A stretch of DNA of 64,000 nucleotides from Toxonevra muliebris (lineage: Eukaryota > Arthropoda > Insecta > Diptera > Pallopteridae): NCBI GenBank assembly GCA_963691655.1, contig OY829326.1:56847776-56911775 (forward strand), read 5' to 3'. Under the pieces are notes generated by a model. It made no database searches and was not told the DNA's origin. It saw only the letters and a list, made by a program, of their open reading frames with translations. The translations under genes and the position numbers were made by a program. Position 1 is the first letter of the stretch. Each line of letters opens with the position of its first letter. Positions 34,360 to 46,267 of the stretch are shown piece by piece.

Positions 34360-36835
34360 ACAAGATCAGACTAAAGCTCTAGACCAGAAACAGGCTAAAA
34401 ATCTGACTTAAAATCAGACCAAAAATGAGATCACAAATCAAGCCTAAAGTAAAACCTGAAATCAGTCCAAAAACAATCCCAAAACTGAACAGAATTAAGA
34501 CTAAAAATCAGACCAAAACTCATACCAAAATTTGAAAAAAACAGTAATAAAAGAATATGAATCCAATCCAACATTGATCAATCCAATAAGACCAGAAGCC
34601 AAACACCACACACAAATTCTAAGTAACAGAACAAAAATTAGACCAAAAATCACACCAAAATTCCAGACTAATAATCTTATTCAAACCAAGCCAGAAACCA
34701 AAAATCTGACTTAAACTTAGTTCGTAATTCATAACGAAAACTAGAACTAAAATCAGAACAAACCTGATTCCAAGTGCACCAAAAATTAAACCACTAGAAC
34801 GAAAAACTAGATTAAAACTTATATAGGAATGTAAACCTAAAAATGAAACAAAAAAAACTTTCCGAAAACTGGACCTAAAATCAGGCTTTGGATGGAGATA
34901 ATCCAAAATGCACCAAAATTCAAACTAAAAATCAGACCTAAGTCCTGACTAAAAATCCTATGAAAACTTAGAACGAATTCCAAACCAAAGAGCCAAAGTG
35001 AAACCAGAAAACAAGCATTATACCATTAGTATAAATCAGACTAAAAATCAAACCAAATTCAGGCCAAATGCCAGACCTAAAAATAAACTAAAAATTAGAT
35101 CAAAATCCAGACTAAAAATCTTATTAAAACCAGGCTAGAAACCAAAAACCTGAACTAAGACCAAAACTAGACTCAAAATCAGAACAGAACTCATCCCAAA
35201 TGGACTAAAAGTTAAACTTAAAACTCAGACCAAAATCCAGACTAAAAATTATCTCAGAACACAGACCCAAATACAGACTAAAATCATACAAAAAACACCA
35301 ATCCAAAAACTAGTCTTAAAATCAGCCCAAGTCCTAATCAAATCCACCAAAAGTCAAACTGAAAATCAGACTAAAAATTAAACCGAAATGCAAACCAAAA
35401 ATCAGACAAACATCATCATATAAAAATATATCATATTTCAAAATAATACCAAAAATCAGAAAAAACTAGACCAGAAGCCAAACATTGTACCCCAAACAAA
35501 TTCTAAAACAGAACAAAGAAAGACTGAAAATCAAATCAAAATTCTGGTCAAAAAACCTAAACAAAAACTTAAAATAAGGCCAGTATCTAGAATAAAATTT
35601 TTATAAAAAAGAGACTAGAAACCAAAAATCTGAACTTAGACCTAGACCTAAAATCAGAACAAATCCCGTTCCAAATGGAACAAAAGTCAAACAGAATCAC
35701 ACAGACCAAAATCTAAACTAAAAAATTATATAAGAATGCAGACCCAAATCCAGACTTAAAATTATACAAAAAAACTTATCCGATAACTAGACCTAAAATC
35801 AGACCAAATTCCAATCCAAAATGCACCAAAAGTCAAACTAAAAATCAAACCGAAATACAAATAAAAAATTAGACAAAAATCATCTAACAATTCGGATTAA
35901 ATTCCAGATTAAAAACCATAAAAAAATAGGCTAAAATCTTACAATTCCAGAGCATATCGTCGGCATTCTTGCTGAATTAACTTAGTCCATTTTTTTAATT
36001 TCTGAGATTAAGATAGTTTATGCAGTGCATGGTGCGCTACGAACATTAGCAAAACTTAAAAAATCAGCATATTGATGTACACATTAGTATACGTTTCAAG
36101 TGGATCATCAAAAAACTAATTTATTATGTCATGCGAATAATAGAAGCTAAATTAATACGGATCCAAGTAAAAAACTTAATTTGAACTTAGTGATTTCTGC
36201 TTGAACGACGACGATATAAAAAGCAGACCAAAATCTAGACAAAAAATCAGATTAAAACTTAGACTTAAACTCTAACAGAATCCTAATCCAGTATGGACAG
36301 AAAGTTAGACTAAAAATCAGCCCAAAAATCAAACCAACAAAACAACAAATAACTTGTACCAAACTCACAAGTAAGAAACCTCACCAAACTTCAGATAAGT
36401 AGACCAAAATTCAGATAAGAGAACTAGACCAGAATTAAATATTCTGACCAAAACAAAACATTCTAACATTGACCTAAAATCTGACTAATAAACAGATCGG
36501 AGTTGAACCCAAAAATCCGGCCATAAATTTGACATAAGGTCAGACAAAAACCTATTCCAAAATATACCAAAACCATATATAAAATAAGACAAAAACTTAT
36601 TCAAAAATTAAATAAAAAACCAAACCAAAAATCAGACTGAAACGTCTTTCAAAATATAAAAAAAAATTAAACAAAAATCAGGCAAACTATGATATCAAAT
36701 CAAATCAGAAACATAACCAGAAAGCACACAAAAAATCAGACAAAAAAAAAAAAGAAAAATTATTTCACACCAGAACAAAAATCAGACCTAAAATCGGATC
36801 CAAAAACAGACCAAAACTAGGAAAAGAATTGGAAT
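34360..36835. repeat. Long degenerate 12-bp minisatellite, AAAAATCAGACC type
   Basis: About 2.4 kb of loosely repeated words such as AAAAATCAGACCAAAA, ACTAAAAATCAGACC and AAACTTAGACTTAAA, the reverse complement of the GGTCTGA minisatellite at 27180-28110. It is interrupted at about 35940-36225 by roughly 290 bases of unrelated unique sequence. Open frames within it, such as 34532-34714 and 34619-34906, are low-complexity translations. No terminal inverted repeats could be recognised around this copy. Confidence 0.88.
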
Positions 36836-39336
36836 TTTATATTTATAACTCAAACTCATTTATTAGATACTACATAAAATGTATTAAACCAAAACAATAA
36901 CATCCGAAGTTACATAATTCAATCAATCTGAACGCAGTTTTAATAATACCTGCTTATGTTCAGGTCCTTATATGCAACTGCAAAATTGCTATCAATTTCA
37001 AGTTTAACGTAAATCAAACTCTAAAATAAACTACTACTTAGTCAATTATTTTAACAAATAAAATATAAAACCGCATTTTTTCGCCTCTTCTCTTCTCAAG
37101 CGTCTTTTGTATGACTATAGCGTCACTTTGAAAACCAAAGCCAATTACATTAACATTAAATTTAACATTGTGTAAAACTTAAATTAAGTATAATTTACAA
37201 AATGAATAACGTATTAGCGAGGTTGGGAAAATAACAAACAAACTGACATAAGACATATAAAGTATTTATGTTTCAATTTAAACATAAAAACTCAATTAAA
37301 AACGCTTAATAAATATATTACCTATATAGCCGCCGTAACTTAATTGGGGAGGGAGTGTGGGTAAAGTAATGATTATAAATTACTTGACACCAAAAATAAA
37401 TACAAACATATATAAACAAACGATGTAGTCATACACTGGCATACAGAAAAACAGACAGACAGAGAGACGACATTAGTTTGAAAAAAAAATATATATATAA
37501 AATAAAAAAGCAACAAGCTGCAAAATGTTAAATATTCAATTAAAAAAGCTTAGCAAAAATGCCGCAATCACATGCAATAAATGCATTTGAAATTTCGCAG
37601 AATTCGCTACTTTGTGCTTCACTCTTTTGCACTTCTCTATTTCTCCTGTGCTTTTCAAGTAGTTATCTTCACCGTTACGTTCTAACAAAGCGCATGCACG
37701 CGTGCGCTTTACAAAAATTTGCATGAAATTTTGGCGCTTAACAATTTGCTGCCATTGATGATGACGCTTCACGGGTTTCATAGCACCACCTTAACTAATT
37801 GAGCAAACGTGAGTGGATGTGTAAATCTAAGCCATATACGTTTTATAGCAACAATGTTGCCAAGCAAACCATTTTTAGCCGGAATAGAATGGCTACTCTA
37901 ATTTATGAACCATTATTAAGTTATTTAATTTATGGCGCGCAAAAATTGATTATTTTTTCAATGGATACAATAGTTTTGGTTTTTTTTTTAGTTAATGTTT
38001 TGGTTTTGCTATGCAATAATTTGAACGTGTTTTTTAAAATTTTTTTTTTATTTTGTATTTTTTATTTTTATTTTTTTTTTTGTTAACTGAAAATCTATAT
38101 TCAATTTCATGTTTATACCAAAATTCAAATTATTTGATAGTAAAAATAATAAAAATTTAATTTATTCATTTAAGTTTTAAAACGAAAAGTCTAAATTGTG
38201 TTTAAATTATTGAAATTGGAGTTTTATTTGCCATTTTGAGACGCTGACAGCGCGTTTATTTAATTCTGGTGGCTTGGTGGCTGCTGATTCATTTTCATTG
38301 ATATCCACAAAACTTTTTTTTGAATTAACATATTTTTATTATAAATTATCATATTTTTTTTTATAAATTTTTTTTGCATACATATATTTATTTACGTACG
38401 TATAGAAAACAAGAAGAAGAAGAAGAAGAAGAAATATGAGAAAGAAAGAGCAACGTTTGTTGTGATAAAGTTAAATATGCCAAATACTTTATTAACTGCT
38501 TTAATACACAATACTAAAGTTCAAGGCTAAGTTTTGTTTATTTTGATTTTGTTGTTTTTATACAAAAAGAAAAAAACCTAAAAAAAATTAAAAATAAATA
38601 AAAAATAAAATCTAAAAACACAAATCAATTTATTATAAACAATATTTCGTTTTGCCTTCGTGTATTTTTAGTATTATTAGCTTGTGTTATTATGTAATTA
38701 ATAGTAGTCGTGAGCTAATCTGGTGTACTGATTTCATCTCTAAATTGACACGTGCGTAGTAAAAACATTGTAAATTACAAAATTTCAACATGTAGGTGTT
38801 TTTAATTCTTTTTTTTTATTGTTTATTACACTGTGCGTCATTTTTCAATTTTAAAAATCTTAATTAAAGATCAAAATTTTGGTACTCTGAGTTTTTTCTA
38901 TCACGTCACGTATTTAAATGGAAAGTTTTCCCAGACCCCTACATTTGAATTCCATTCGAAACCGAATTCGAGCTAGAAGACTTTGAATTTCACTTCTAAT
39001 GTGTGACAATAAAATGTAGAGGAAAATGAAAGTGACCTTAACCTCCCTCTACCTTGCTCTCTTACCTCTATCTTGGGAACTAATCTAAAATTTTCATCAT
39101 AACTCGGGTATTGAGTCTTCGACCAAAATGTACCTCGTAAAAACTTGGAAGAATGTACAATTTTTTACATATAATGTAAGACTCAAATGTTTCAATGCAT
39201 TGGTTTAGAATTTCAGTCGATTTATTCATATTCAATCAATTTCTCATATAAATCTGTCAATTTATATCTGGAAAACAGAATTTTATAAAGAAAAAAAGTT
39301 GATGCGATTTTATTCAGAGCACCTGCATAACTAGCA
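36836..39336. other. AT-rich non-coding DNA
   Basis: No gene supported. It contains an AAGAAGAAG microsatellite at about 38408-38432 and many homopolymer runs. The frames at 37536-37781 and 37799-38086 lack domains. Confidence 0.4.
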
Positions 39337-39621
39337 ATGACATCGGAGGATGCTTTAGAAACAAGACACAAGAAGTTTAGAAAGTGTCGATTAGAAATTA
39401 CAAGAAAAACTTCTAGAGAAGCGTTGAATAGGGATTTGTTAGCGCTTTTATTACTATCTTCTGAGCCACTTATTTCTGCTAAAGGAATAACTTGCAGTAA
39501 AAAACAAATGAACGAAAAAGATATTAGTCAATTCATTTTCTTAGAACCGGAAAGTAGATTTAGAACTGGTTTTCTCATCTGATTCGACGTCAGACTATGA
39601 AGGAGGAAATGAAAGTGAATA
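39337..39621 (+). pseudogene. Orphan open frame of unknown origin, probably a degraded element protein
   Basis: An 81-codon frame opens at ATG 39337 with a polar, basic start (TSEDALETRHKKFRKCRLEI) and a LLALLLLSSEPLIS helix. If one shift is allowed near 39560, the downstream frame gives an acidic end, SSDSTSDYEGGNESE, before a stop. Its residue composition is less AT-driven than neighbouring random frames. I do not recognise the family. It may be the C-terminus of a transposon protein or a chance frame. Confidence 0.25.
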
Positions 39622-39639
39622 AATTTTAGCAATTTATTT

Positions 39640-40440
39640 CATTTTAGTAGAAATTGTAAGTTTATATATTTAAAAAATTGTATTAACTAATGAGTGAAAT
39701 AAAATAGTTTCATAATACCTAATTATTTATGTATATTACATTAATTGAATGAATTACACAATAATCATTAAAAAAATATACATAATCATTGCAGCTTTAA
39801 TATATACCGTAAAATACTTTGACCATATTGGAGATGCCATGCCTACTTTTTCGATTTAGATAATTTTTATGAATTGTTATCGTACTCTAATTTTCAAGGC
39901 ATGAGATTGGGTTCTACGGCAATTTTGAGCCAAAAAACTGATTTAAACGCTTGATTTGTATATGGCGTGCCACGCCTGTATTTCCAATCTTAACCATTTT
40001 TGTTTTAATACATGCTTACAGTATCAGTAGCCACTGCTACTTTGCTTTGATTCAGCTTATATGAGAAGTGGGTGTGTCCGTAAATCGATTTAGTTGAAAT
40101 TCGCAATATTTCTTACTATTTACCTAAAAAAATATCTGTGCAAAATTTCATTGGCCTACCACTACTCCTTCTATTTTCGTTCATCGATTGTATGGAGACG
40201 CTACACTGTGTGGCACCGCTACAGAGGAATAATATACCGATTGTAAGCTAGCAGATTTTATAGAAAGCTATTCTTGTGATACATGCAAATTAGCAACGAT
40301 TCAGAGTAGGCCCAGATCTGTACAACAACTACCCAACTGCCCGAAGTTTTTAGTTATCAAGAAAACCGACGGCATGTCTTACAATCAGATAATAAGAAAG
40401 GTTAAGGGGAACAAAAACCTCATGAAACTCGGAGAAAGTG
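39640..40440. other. Non-coding DNA, no gene seen
   Basis: Nothing identifiable apart from a less AT-rich block at 39820-40260, which has the look of decayed repeat DNA. Confidence 0.35.
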
Positions 40441-40474
40441 CCACCAAAATCTAAAGATAACATTCTCGTTTTAA

Positions 40475-40575
40475 GTTTCGGTCTCATTTTTGTGGCTGAG
40501 TTTTGTTTTATTTCTGTTCTGAATATTGACCAGATATTTGAATTAAATTTTGGTCTAATTTTTGAACTGATTACA
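40475..40575. repeat. Short array of the GGTCTGA minisatellite
   Basis: Recurring TTTCGGTCTCATTTTTG, TTCTGTTCTGAAT and TTTTGGTCTAATTTTTG words match the family and orientation of 27180-28110. It lies just upstream of the hAT-like element at 40767. Confidence 0.55.
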
Positions 40576-40766
40576 TTGTTCACCAAAATGAGACTTTATA
40601 GCAGTATCTGTGTTGTCGCCCAATTTTTTTGGAGAATTTTTGGCCACTGATCACGTTTCGTGTCACGCATATACACGAAACCATGTGTATATTCATAAAT
40701 CTTTTTTTTTTTAATTTGATTAGGTCCTTACCTCATTAAATTTTCAAAAACAAAAATCTAAATATG

Positions 40767-41665
40767 TAGTGATGGGAACTATCGAATTATTCGATAATTA
40801 AAAAATATCCTTTTATTCAATAGTTGCGAAAAAATCACGCAATTAATTTTTTCTAATAAATAAACGATTTGTGTTATTAGCGAAATATGCTAAAGATTTT
40901 TTTCTGTAAGCAAATTTGCGAATAAATTAATTCAACTGAACAATTCGTTCGATCGTTAAAATCATTTATTCAGCTTTTTAATAATTGAAATCACTTGATA
41001 GTAACTAGGTCGAATAAATAAATGTGAAAAAAATAGTTCAATAGTCGAAGAAATTAGTGAATGAAAAATATCCTTTGATAGTCAAAATCATCATCATCAT
41101 CATTGTTGGAGCGACGGTCCTAGTTGAACCTTGGAATCCCACAGTTTTTGCCTCCAAATATTGCGATTTTTTGCCACTATTCTTCAGTTTTTAAGCCAAT
41201 ATCATTCGCGTAGACGTCCCCGTTTTCTGTTAGTTGTGATTGATTTGTATATTCAATTCACTGGTTCGTCGTCGTTCATTCTTATTTACATGCCCAGCCC
41301 ATCTAAGTCGTTGTATCTTGATGTAGTCGGTGGTTTTTATATCGTTTAGCTCAGACGAGCATTCGTCGTTATATGGTTTTCTGTACATTTCGTCTTCCTC
41401 TCTAAAAGCACCGAGGATCCTTCTTAATATTTTTCTCTCGAACTGGCCCAATTTTTCCTTGCCGCTTTTTCTCATCTCTTGTTGAGAAGATTTGGAGTTT
41501 ATAGTTGCTGACAAACTTACGCCTGATAGTCGAGCTACTTTTTCTTAAAGCAAAGACAATAACGGGTTACCTTGTTTTACTCTGTGGTTGAACTAAAGCT
41601 TTGGGATAAACCATCCCGAAGCCTAATGCAATTTTCGCTTGAAATCACTCGCTAGTTCCCATCAC
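40767..41665. mobile_element. hAT-like non-autonomous element, interrupted by a LINE fragment
   Basis: The left end reads TAGTGATGGGAACTATCGA. The right end, reverse-complemented, reads GTGATGGGAACTAGCGA, so at least 12 bases are perfectly inverted (GTGATGGGAACT). Between them are AT-rich arms with repeated ATAGTCGA and TTCGAATA words. No 8-bp target duplication can be seen. The centre holds an inserted LINE tail (41084-41523), and the host element without it would be about 460 bp. Confidence 0.65.
41084..41523 (-). mobile_element. 5'-truncated LINE fragment nested in the hAT-like element
   Basis: An 8-bp repeat, TGATAGTC, flanks it at 41076-41083 and 41524-41531. Read on the minus strand, it ends in a GATGATGAT microsatellite (41087-41103), the sort of 3' tail used by RTE-type LINEs. 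The coding remnant reads LGQFERKILRRILGAFREED and, about 25 residues later, IKIQRLRWAGHVNKNE. This is the usual C-terminal ERKILRRI...RLRWAGHV signature of such elements. It is 5'-truncated, so RT and endonuclease are missing. Confidence 0.75.
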
Positions 41666-41959
41666 CAATTTCACTAAAAATTTTAATTTTATGAAAAATT
41701 TTTTTTTCGTCCCAATCTCCTAAAATTGCATAGCTCGTATAGAAAAGCAAAAAAAAAAAAGAAAAAAATTTTCATCCATGAGCAAGCACCTACCTTATTA
41801 AATTTTTAAAATCGGAAGTTTTTTTAACATACACGGAATCTGACCCGAAAAAAACATTTTTACGGCATTTTTACTTGTGATCAGCGACCAAAAATATTCC
41901 AGAAAAACTGGGCTAAAACTTTTTTTTGATGTTGTGCAGTATTGTCTTTTTAAGTTTAT

Positions 41960-42075
41960 GCCGAAGACTTAGTTCGATTTTTGGTCTAAATGTTTGTCTA
42001 AATTTTAGTCAAATATTTGTCCGAATTTTGGTCTGAATTTTGGGCTTATTTTTGGGATGAATTCTGATCTGGTTT
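41960..42075. repeat. Short array of the GGTCTGA minisatellite
   Basis: Words such as TTTTTGGTCTAAATG, TTTTAGTCAAATA and TTTTGGTCTGAATTTTGG repeat about every 12-14 bases in the same orientation as the 27-kb array. Confidence 0.6.
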
Positions 42076-43925
42076 TTTATCCGATTGGTAAATTAATACA
42101 TCTAAGACTAAAAAACCAGGAAGGGTTTGAAATTCCAAAAAAAAAATAAAAATAAAATGAATCTCTTCTGCACTCTTCACATGATATTAAACAATTCCAC
42201 AATTTTTGATATATAAATATATTATGTGTTGCTTAATATAAAAATGTTTGGAAAGAAAACAAAGGTGTGACCTGGAACGTATTGCATGGAAAGTATTAAA
42301 TGGAAAGTGGGACCTAGTGATTTGTGAAATACTACCAGTAAAAATATTACCACTTCAAAAAAAGCTAGAAATGTAGTACTACATAGCGTCAAAAGTAATT
42401 TTACGACTGTATTTTATATTGAAATCATGAAAATGAAATTAACTACATACTTATATATTGAAATTAAAATTAGGAAAATAACTTAAATTTCATGAGATAT
42501 AAGCAACAAATTTCGAATTACTTATAGCGGTTCACGTGGGGCTGTTAAACGAATTCCCCGCTCCACTATCCAAATATTACAAAGTATCAATTGTATCGGT
42601 ATGACATAACTCTAACTCTAATCACACATGCCAATTGCTTACAATCCGCATGATTAAAAACGTATACATTAACTAAAATCCAACAAAATAATGTAAATAT
42701 GTACCAGAAATCTAAAAATTCTTACATAAACAAAAACTAACAAAACCAAAAAAAATATATATATATATATGACTCAAACCAACTCAATATTTCGATATAA
42801 ATTATATTTTATTTGCTCATTAACGTGCGTCGAAGTCGACGTCAACAGCATTCGACGATCGGCGATTTATAGTAGACGTACGTACGTAATCGTAATTTAT
42901 TTTAAGCATATATTTTACATTCATGTGCGTTCACTATGATCGATCACTATTATTGTTGTTTTTGTAGTTTTTGTTGTTGCTATTGCTAATGAACCATATG
43001 CGCTAATAGTTTGTAAAGTTGAAAACGTTCGATGTGTGTGTCTGCGCTAGTTTCGCAGCAAACAAACGAAAGAAAAAAAATCTTAATAAATAAATAATGC
43101 GAATACGCAATTTTTCATAAATAAAAGAAACACAAAAACTTCAAGCGCGTGAATTGTAAAGAGCATGAACAAAAATACGAGTATCTTTGAAGTTTTTATT
43201 AATTTAAATGTTTATTTTATGGAAGTACATTAAATATTCATTTTAAAGTATAATAAATATAAATTATTGCATAAAATAAAGCGTTCTTCCTTTATATGTG
43301 GATGTAAAAAAAAATAATAACAAACAAGATTTTTGACATTTCGGCAGAACTCAGCAGCAGTTTTTTTTTTTTATTTCTGGCTATGAAATAATTTTACGAG
43401 TATTCCGTTGAATTTCATTTCAAGAAAAAAAAAACTTTATATTTGGATATTTCTTAATAATTGGGAAATGCGAAATTTCCATTTTAAAGTTGTTAAAAGT
43501 TTAAAGCAAATGATGCCATTTATAGGTTACAATGTTTTAGTAGTAAAATAAAAAACAAAAATAATGTGAAAGTAAAAATTGAATGGCGCCTAACATGGGG
43601 TCATAGCATTTTGTTTTAGTTTGAAAATTGAAAAATATTACAATTTTTTTTTACCAAATATTAATTTATTTCAATAAATTTTATTTCAAAACTTTTAAAC
43701 GGTGCATCAAAATCTAAAAAAAAAATATTAGATGGAACAGCGCAAAAACTGGTGCTTCAAATAGAGTCAGATAAAAATGCCTTATAGAAACCCTAAGCCC
43801 TCTTTTTTATTTCTATTTATTTGTATAGAAACAATTATAAAAACTATACTCTATGCAAAATCTGCTAAAAAATGGGGGTAGAAACTAATTTTTAAAACAA
43901 ATCTATAAAAAAAATATCTAGAGCT
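42076..43925. other. AT-rich non-coding DNA
   Basis: An AT dinucleotide run is at about 42755-42768. A compact CG-containing patch with palindromes (CGTCGAAGTCGACG and GTACGTACGTA) sits at 42825-42890, near a GTTGTTTTTGTAG-like microsatellite. No gene is supported. Confidence 0.4.
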
Positions 43926-44088
43926 GGATTCCTAACTGTGAGAAAATGAAAAATGCACACTGCTCAGAAAAAAAACTCACCGATCAATGAGTTTTTTTCA
44001 TAGTCAGTGTACACAGTTAGGAAGTCGAGAAATTGCAAGTTTACAAAATTTTCCGTGTACACTCGAGAACTCATAGTTAGGTAATCCC
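43926..44088. mobile_element. Foldback/MITE-like long hairpin
   Basis: The left arm (43926-43979) carries CCTAACTGTG, GCACACTG and AAAAAAACTCA. The right arm (43988-44026) carries the reverse complements in the correct order, around an 8-base loop CCGATCAA; the left arm has one extra stretch of about 14 bases. A third inverted copy, CTCATAGTTAGG followed by TAATCCC, lies at 44070-44088 and mirrors the outermost left sequence GGATTCCTAACTGTGAG. This looks like a foldback MITE with a duplicated arm. No coding capacity. Confidence 0.6.
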
Positions 44089-44091
44089 CTA

Positions 44092-44261
44092 GTTACTCTG
44101 TAGTTCGATTCGAAAGAAAATTTACTCGAATTCGAACGATTGATACTTTAGAAAATATTTTCGAATAATATTTGTTCGATGTTCAGATTTCATTTTGTGC
44201 CTTTTCGGATCGAATTTGGCATTCGAATAGAACTGCCTTTCGAATCGAACTACAGAGTAAC
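44092..44261. mobile_element. MITE, 170 bp, with perfect 25-bp inverted repeats
   Basis: The terminal repeat at 44092-44116 (starting GTTACTCTGTAGTTCGATTC) is exactly matched in reverse complement at 44237-44261. The interior repeats TTCGAA-type words. The flanks CCCCTAG and CCCCCAG agree at six of seven positions, so a target duplication of about 7-8 bp with one change is possible, which would suggest hAT. The superfamily is otherwise undetermined. Confidence 0.8.
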
Positions 44262-44649
44262 CCCCAGCTCCTAGAACACTAGACAATATTAATCATGCCA
44301 TATTGAATCAGTTTTTGAGTGTGTGTATATCATGAAGCACAAATTTTATTCCATCACCTTTTATTCCCCATAACCCCTCTTTGCTTCCTCATAAATGACA
44401 ATACTGGGTAAACTGTTTCGAAATATATCATAGTGTCTTCAAGTAAACTGATCCCCATTGAAAAATAATTGGGGTCACTGAAAATCAAAACCACTTAATT
44501 CAACTTTTTTAAGGAGTTTGGTTTTCCACTATATACTGGATGAACCATTGGAAAAAAACAGCATACAAACTTGGAAGAAAATATTCCCAAGAAAAAATGC
44601 TCGGGGTTATCCCAAATTACCTGTGAATAAAGACACAGTCACACAAAAA

Positions 44650-45112
44650 AAATGTTTTTTCGGGTCTGGAGGTCAGACCATGTTTACTACATGTTTTTGG
44701 GATTGCTTAATTCGAGGTCCGAAAAACCCCAGCACGTGAGGGTTCTGACATAACTTCAAAAAACTTCATACAATTTTTTTTCGAGCCCGGGGTCAGATCT
44801 TGTTTATTATATGTTTTTGGGGTCGCTGAACCTGAATCCGAGGTTTAAAAAATCCGACCAAGTCACCGTTCTGACAATTCCTAGAAAAAATTGTTTTTTC
44901 GAATCTGGAGATCAGACCTTGTTTGTTATATATTTTTGGGGTCGCTGAAACTGAATCCGAGGTATAAAAAATCCGACCACGTCAGCGTTCTGACAAACCC
45001 CAAAAAACTCATAAAAAATTGTTTTTTCGGATCTGGAGATCAGACCATGTTTACTACATGTTTTTGGGGTCGCTGAATCCGAATCCAAGGTCCAAAAAAG
45101 CACAGCACGTTA
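44650..45112. repeat. Tandem repeat, about four copies of a 118-128 bp unit
   Basis: Each unit contains GTTTTTTCG, a GGTCAGACC or AGATCAGACC block, a TGTTTACTACATG or TGTTTATTATATG block, TTTTTGGGGTCGCTGAA, GAATCCGAGGT and a CGTTCTGACA block. Units start near 44653, 44770, 44892 and 45022. The open frames at 44891-45076 and 45103-44912 span units and merely translate the repeat. Confidence 0.88.
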
Positions 45113-46265
45113 AGTAGAAAACGATATATAATATGAAAGAATCTTTGGAACATATGTATATTCTGTCATAGTCCACAGCTAGCTGGTACGCTAGGATAGG
45201 CTGAATACGTTAATAAATATAGTTCAAGAGGACATTAGGAGCCGGAAACATGTTACGTAACACACGAGGGGGATGAGGAGCCAGACGATTTGTTACGAAG
45301 TGTTACATTGGGGAAGGGTCATCAGTTGCGTTACGTAACGTTGATTTTATACGATCACTTGCTTATAAAATGAAATTTTTTTCTTATACATTTGATGAAA
45401 CCGATTTTCTCCCGCTGAATTCGAAAATCAAAGTTGAAATATTTTTATGGATCCGTTTTTGAGATATTGTAGTTTTTTTTATTTTTCGGCTTTTTTACAC
45501 TTTGAAAATCATATCTCATATCAGAAATGCCCGGCCGTTCGTGATACCAAATAAAAAGTATTGAGGTGGCAAACAAATATAATTGGGTCTTTAATTGGTT
45601 AGCCGATTTAAAAAATATCGTTGAAAATCGGAAAGATTTTGAAAAAATTAAATTTTAGTGCTGCTTCTGTGGCCACTGAAACATAATGAAAAACGATGAA
45701 AAACGTCTGGCTTACGCAAAAAATTAAGACCAACCAGAGGAAAATGAACCGGTATCGTCAAATTCACCAAGAATAACACCCATACATGACGAATAGACTC
45801 CAACATATCGTGCCGTTATCTCTCCGCACGAGTCCTGGAATCGTCAAAGCGACATAATTGTTCAAACCGAAGCAATTCGTCTATTCGTCTCAAGAGCAAT
45901 ACCTTCAACAAGAGACACTGAGAAAACGCGTATGAAAGCACCTCTCATCGACTGAAAACTTTCCGTGCATATTGACGTTGATTGCCTACGCTTTTCTAAT
46001 GCCAATTCTGTTCGCCGTTTTTCAGTTTTGGCTTGGCATTAACCACCATACAGTTTGATCGTTCCTTTCTGGACCACAATATTTTTCTCCACGATTACTC
46101 TCAATAACCGAAGTTGACAAATCAAGTCTGCTTCCATCAGTATTCATATCTACTGCAGCTTCCTCGTGGGCATATTCTTTGAAACGTGCATCTGGAATGG
46201 GCTAAGCATTATCTTCACTGAAGTCACCACCAAATGTAGGTTCCTTCCTACCATCATCATCATCA
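45113..46265. other. Non-coding DNA with possible decayed coding fragment
   Basis: Two copies of the palindrome GTTACGTAAC (45252-45261 and 45330-45339) sit in a short G-rich patch. From about 46250 down to 45680, the minus strand gives long open stretches with a protein-like mix (for example EYAHEEAAVDMNTDGSRL and ARYVGVYSSCMGVILGEF) in shifting frames. I cannot identify the family, so I treat it as an unidentified degraded gene or element. Confidence 0.3.
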
Positions 46266-46267
46266 TA

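Noticed and set aside
42825..42890. CG-containing palindromic patch as a regulatory element
   Set aside because: There is no gene nearby and no recognisable factor site; interesting composition only.
44891..45103. Overlapping frames on both strands
   Set aside because: They only translate the roughly 120-bp tandem repeat.
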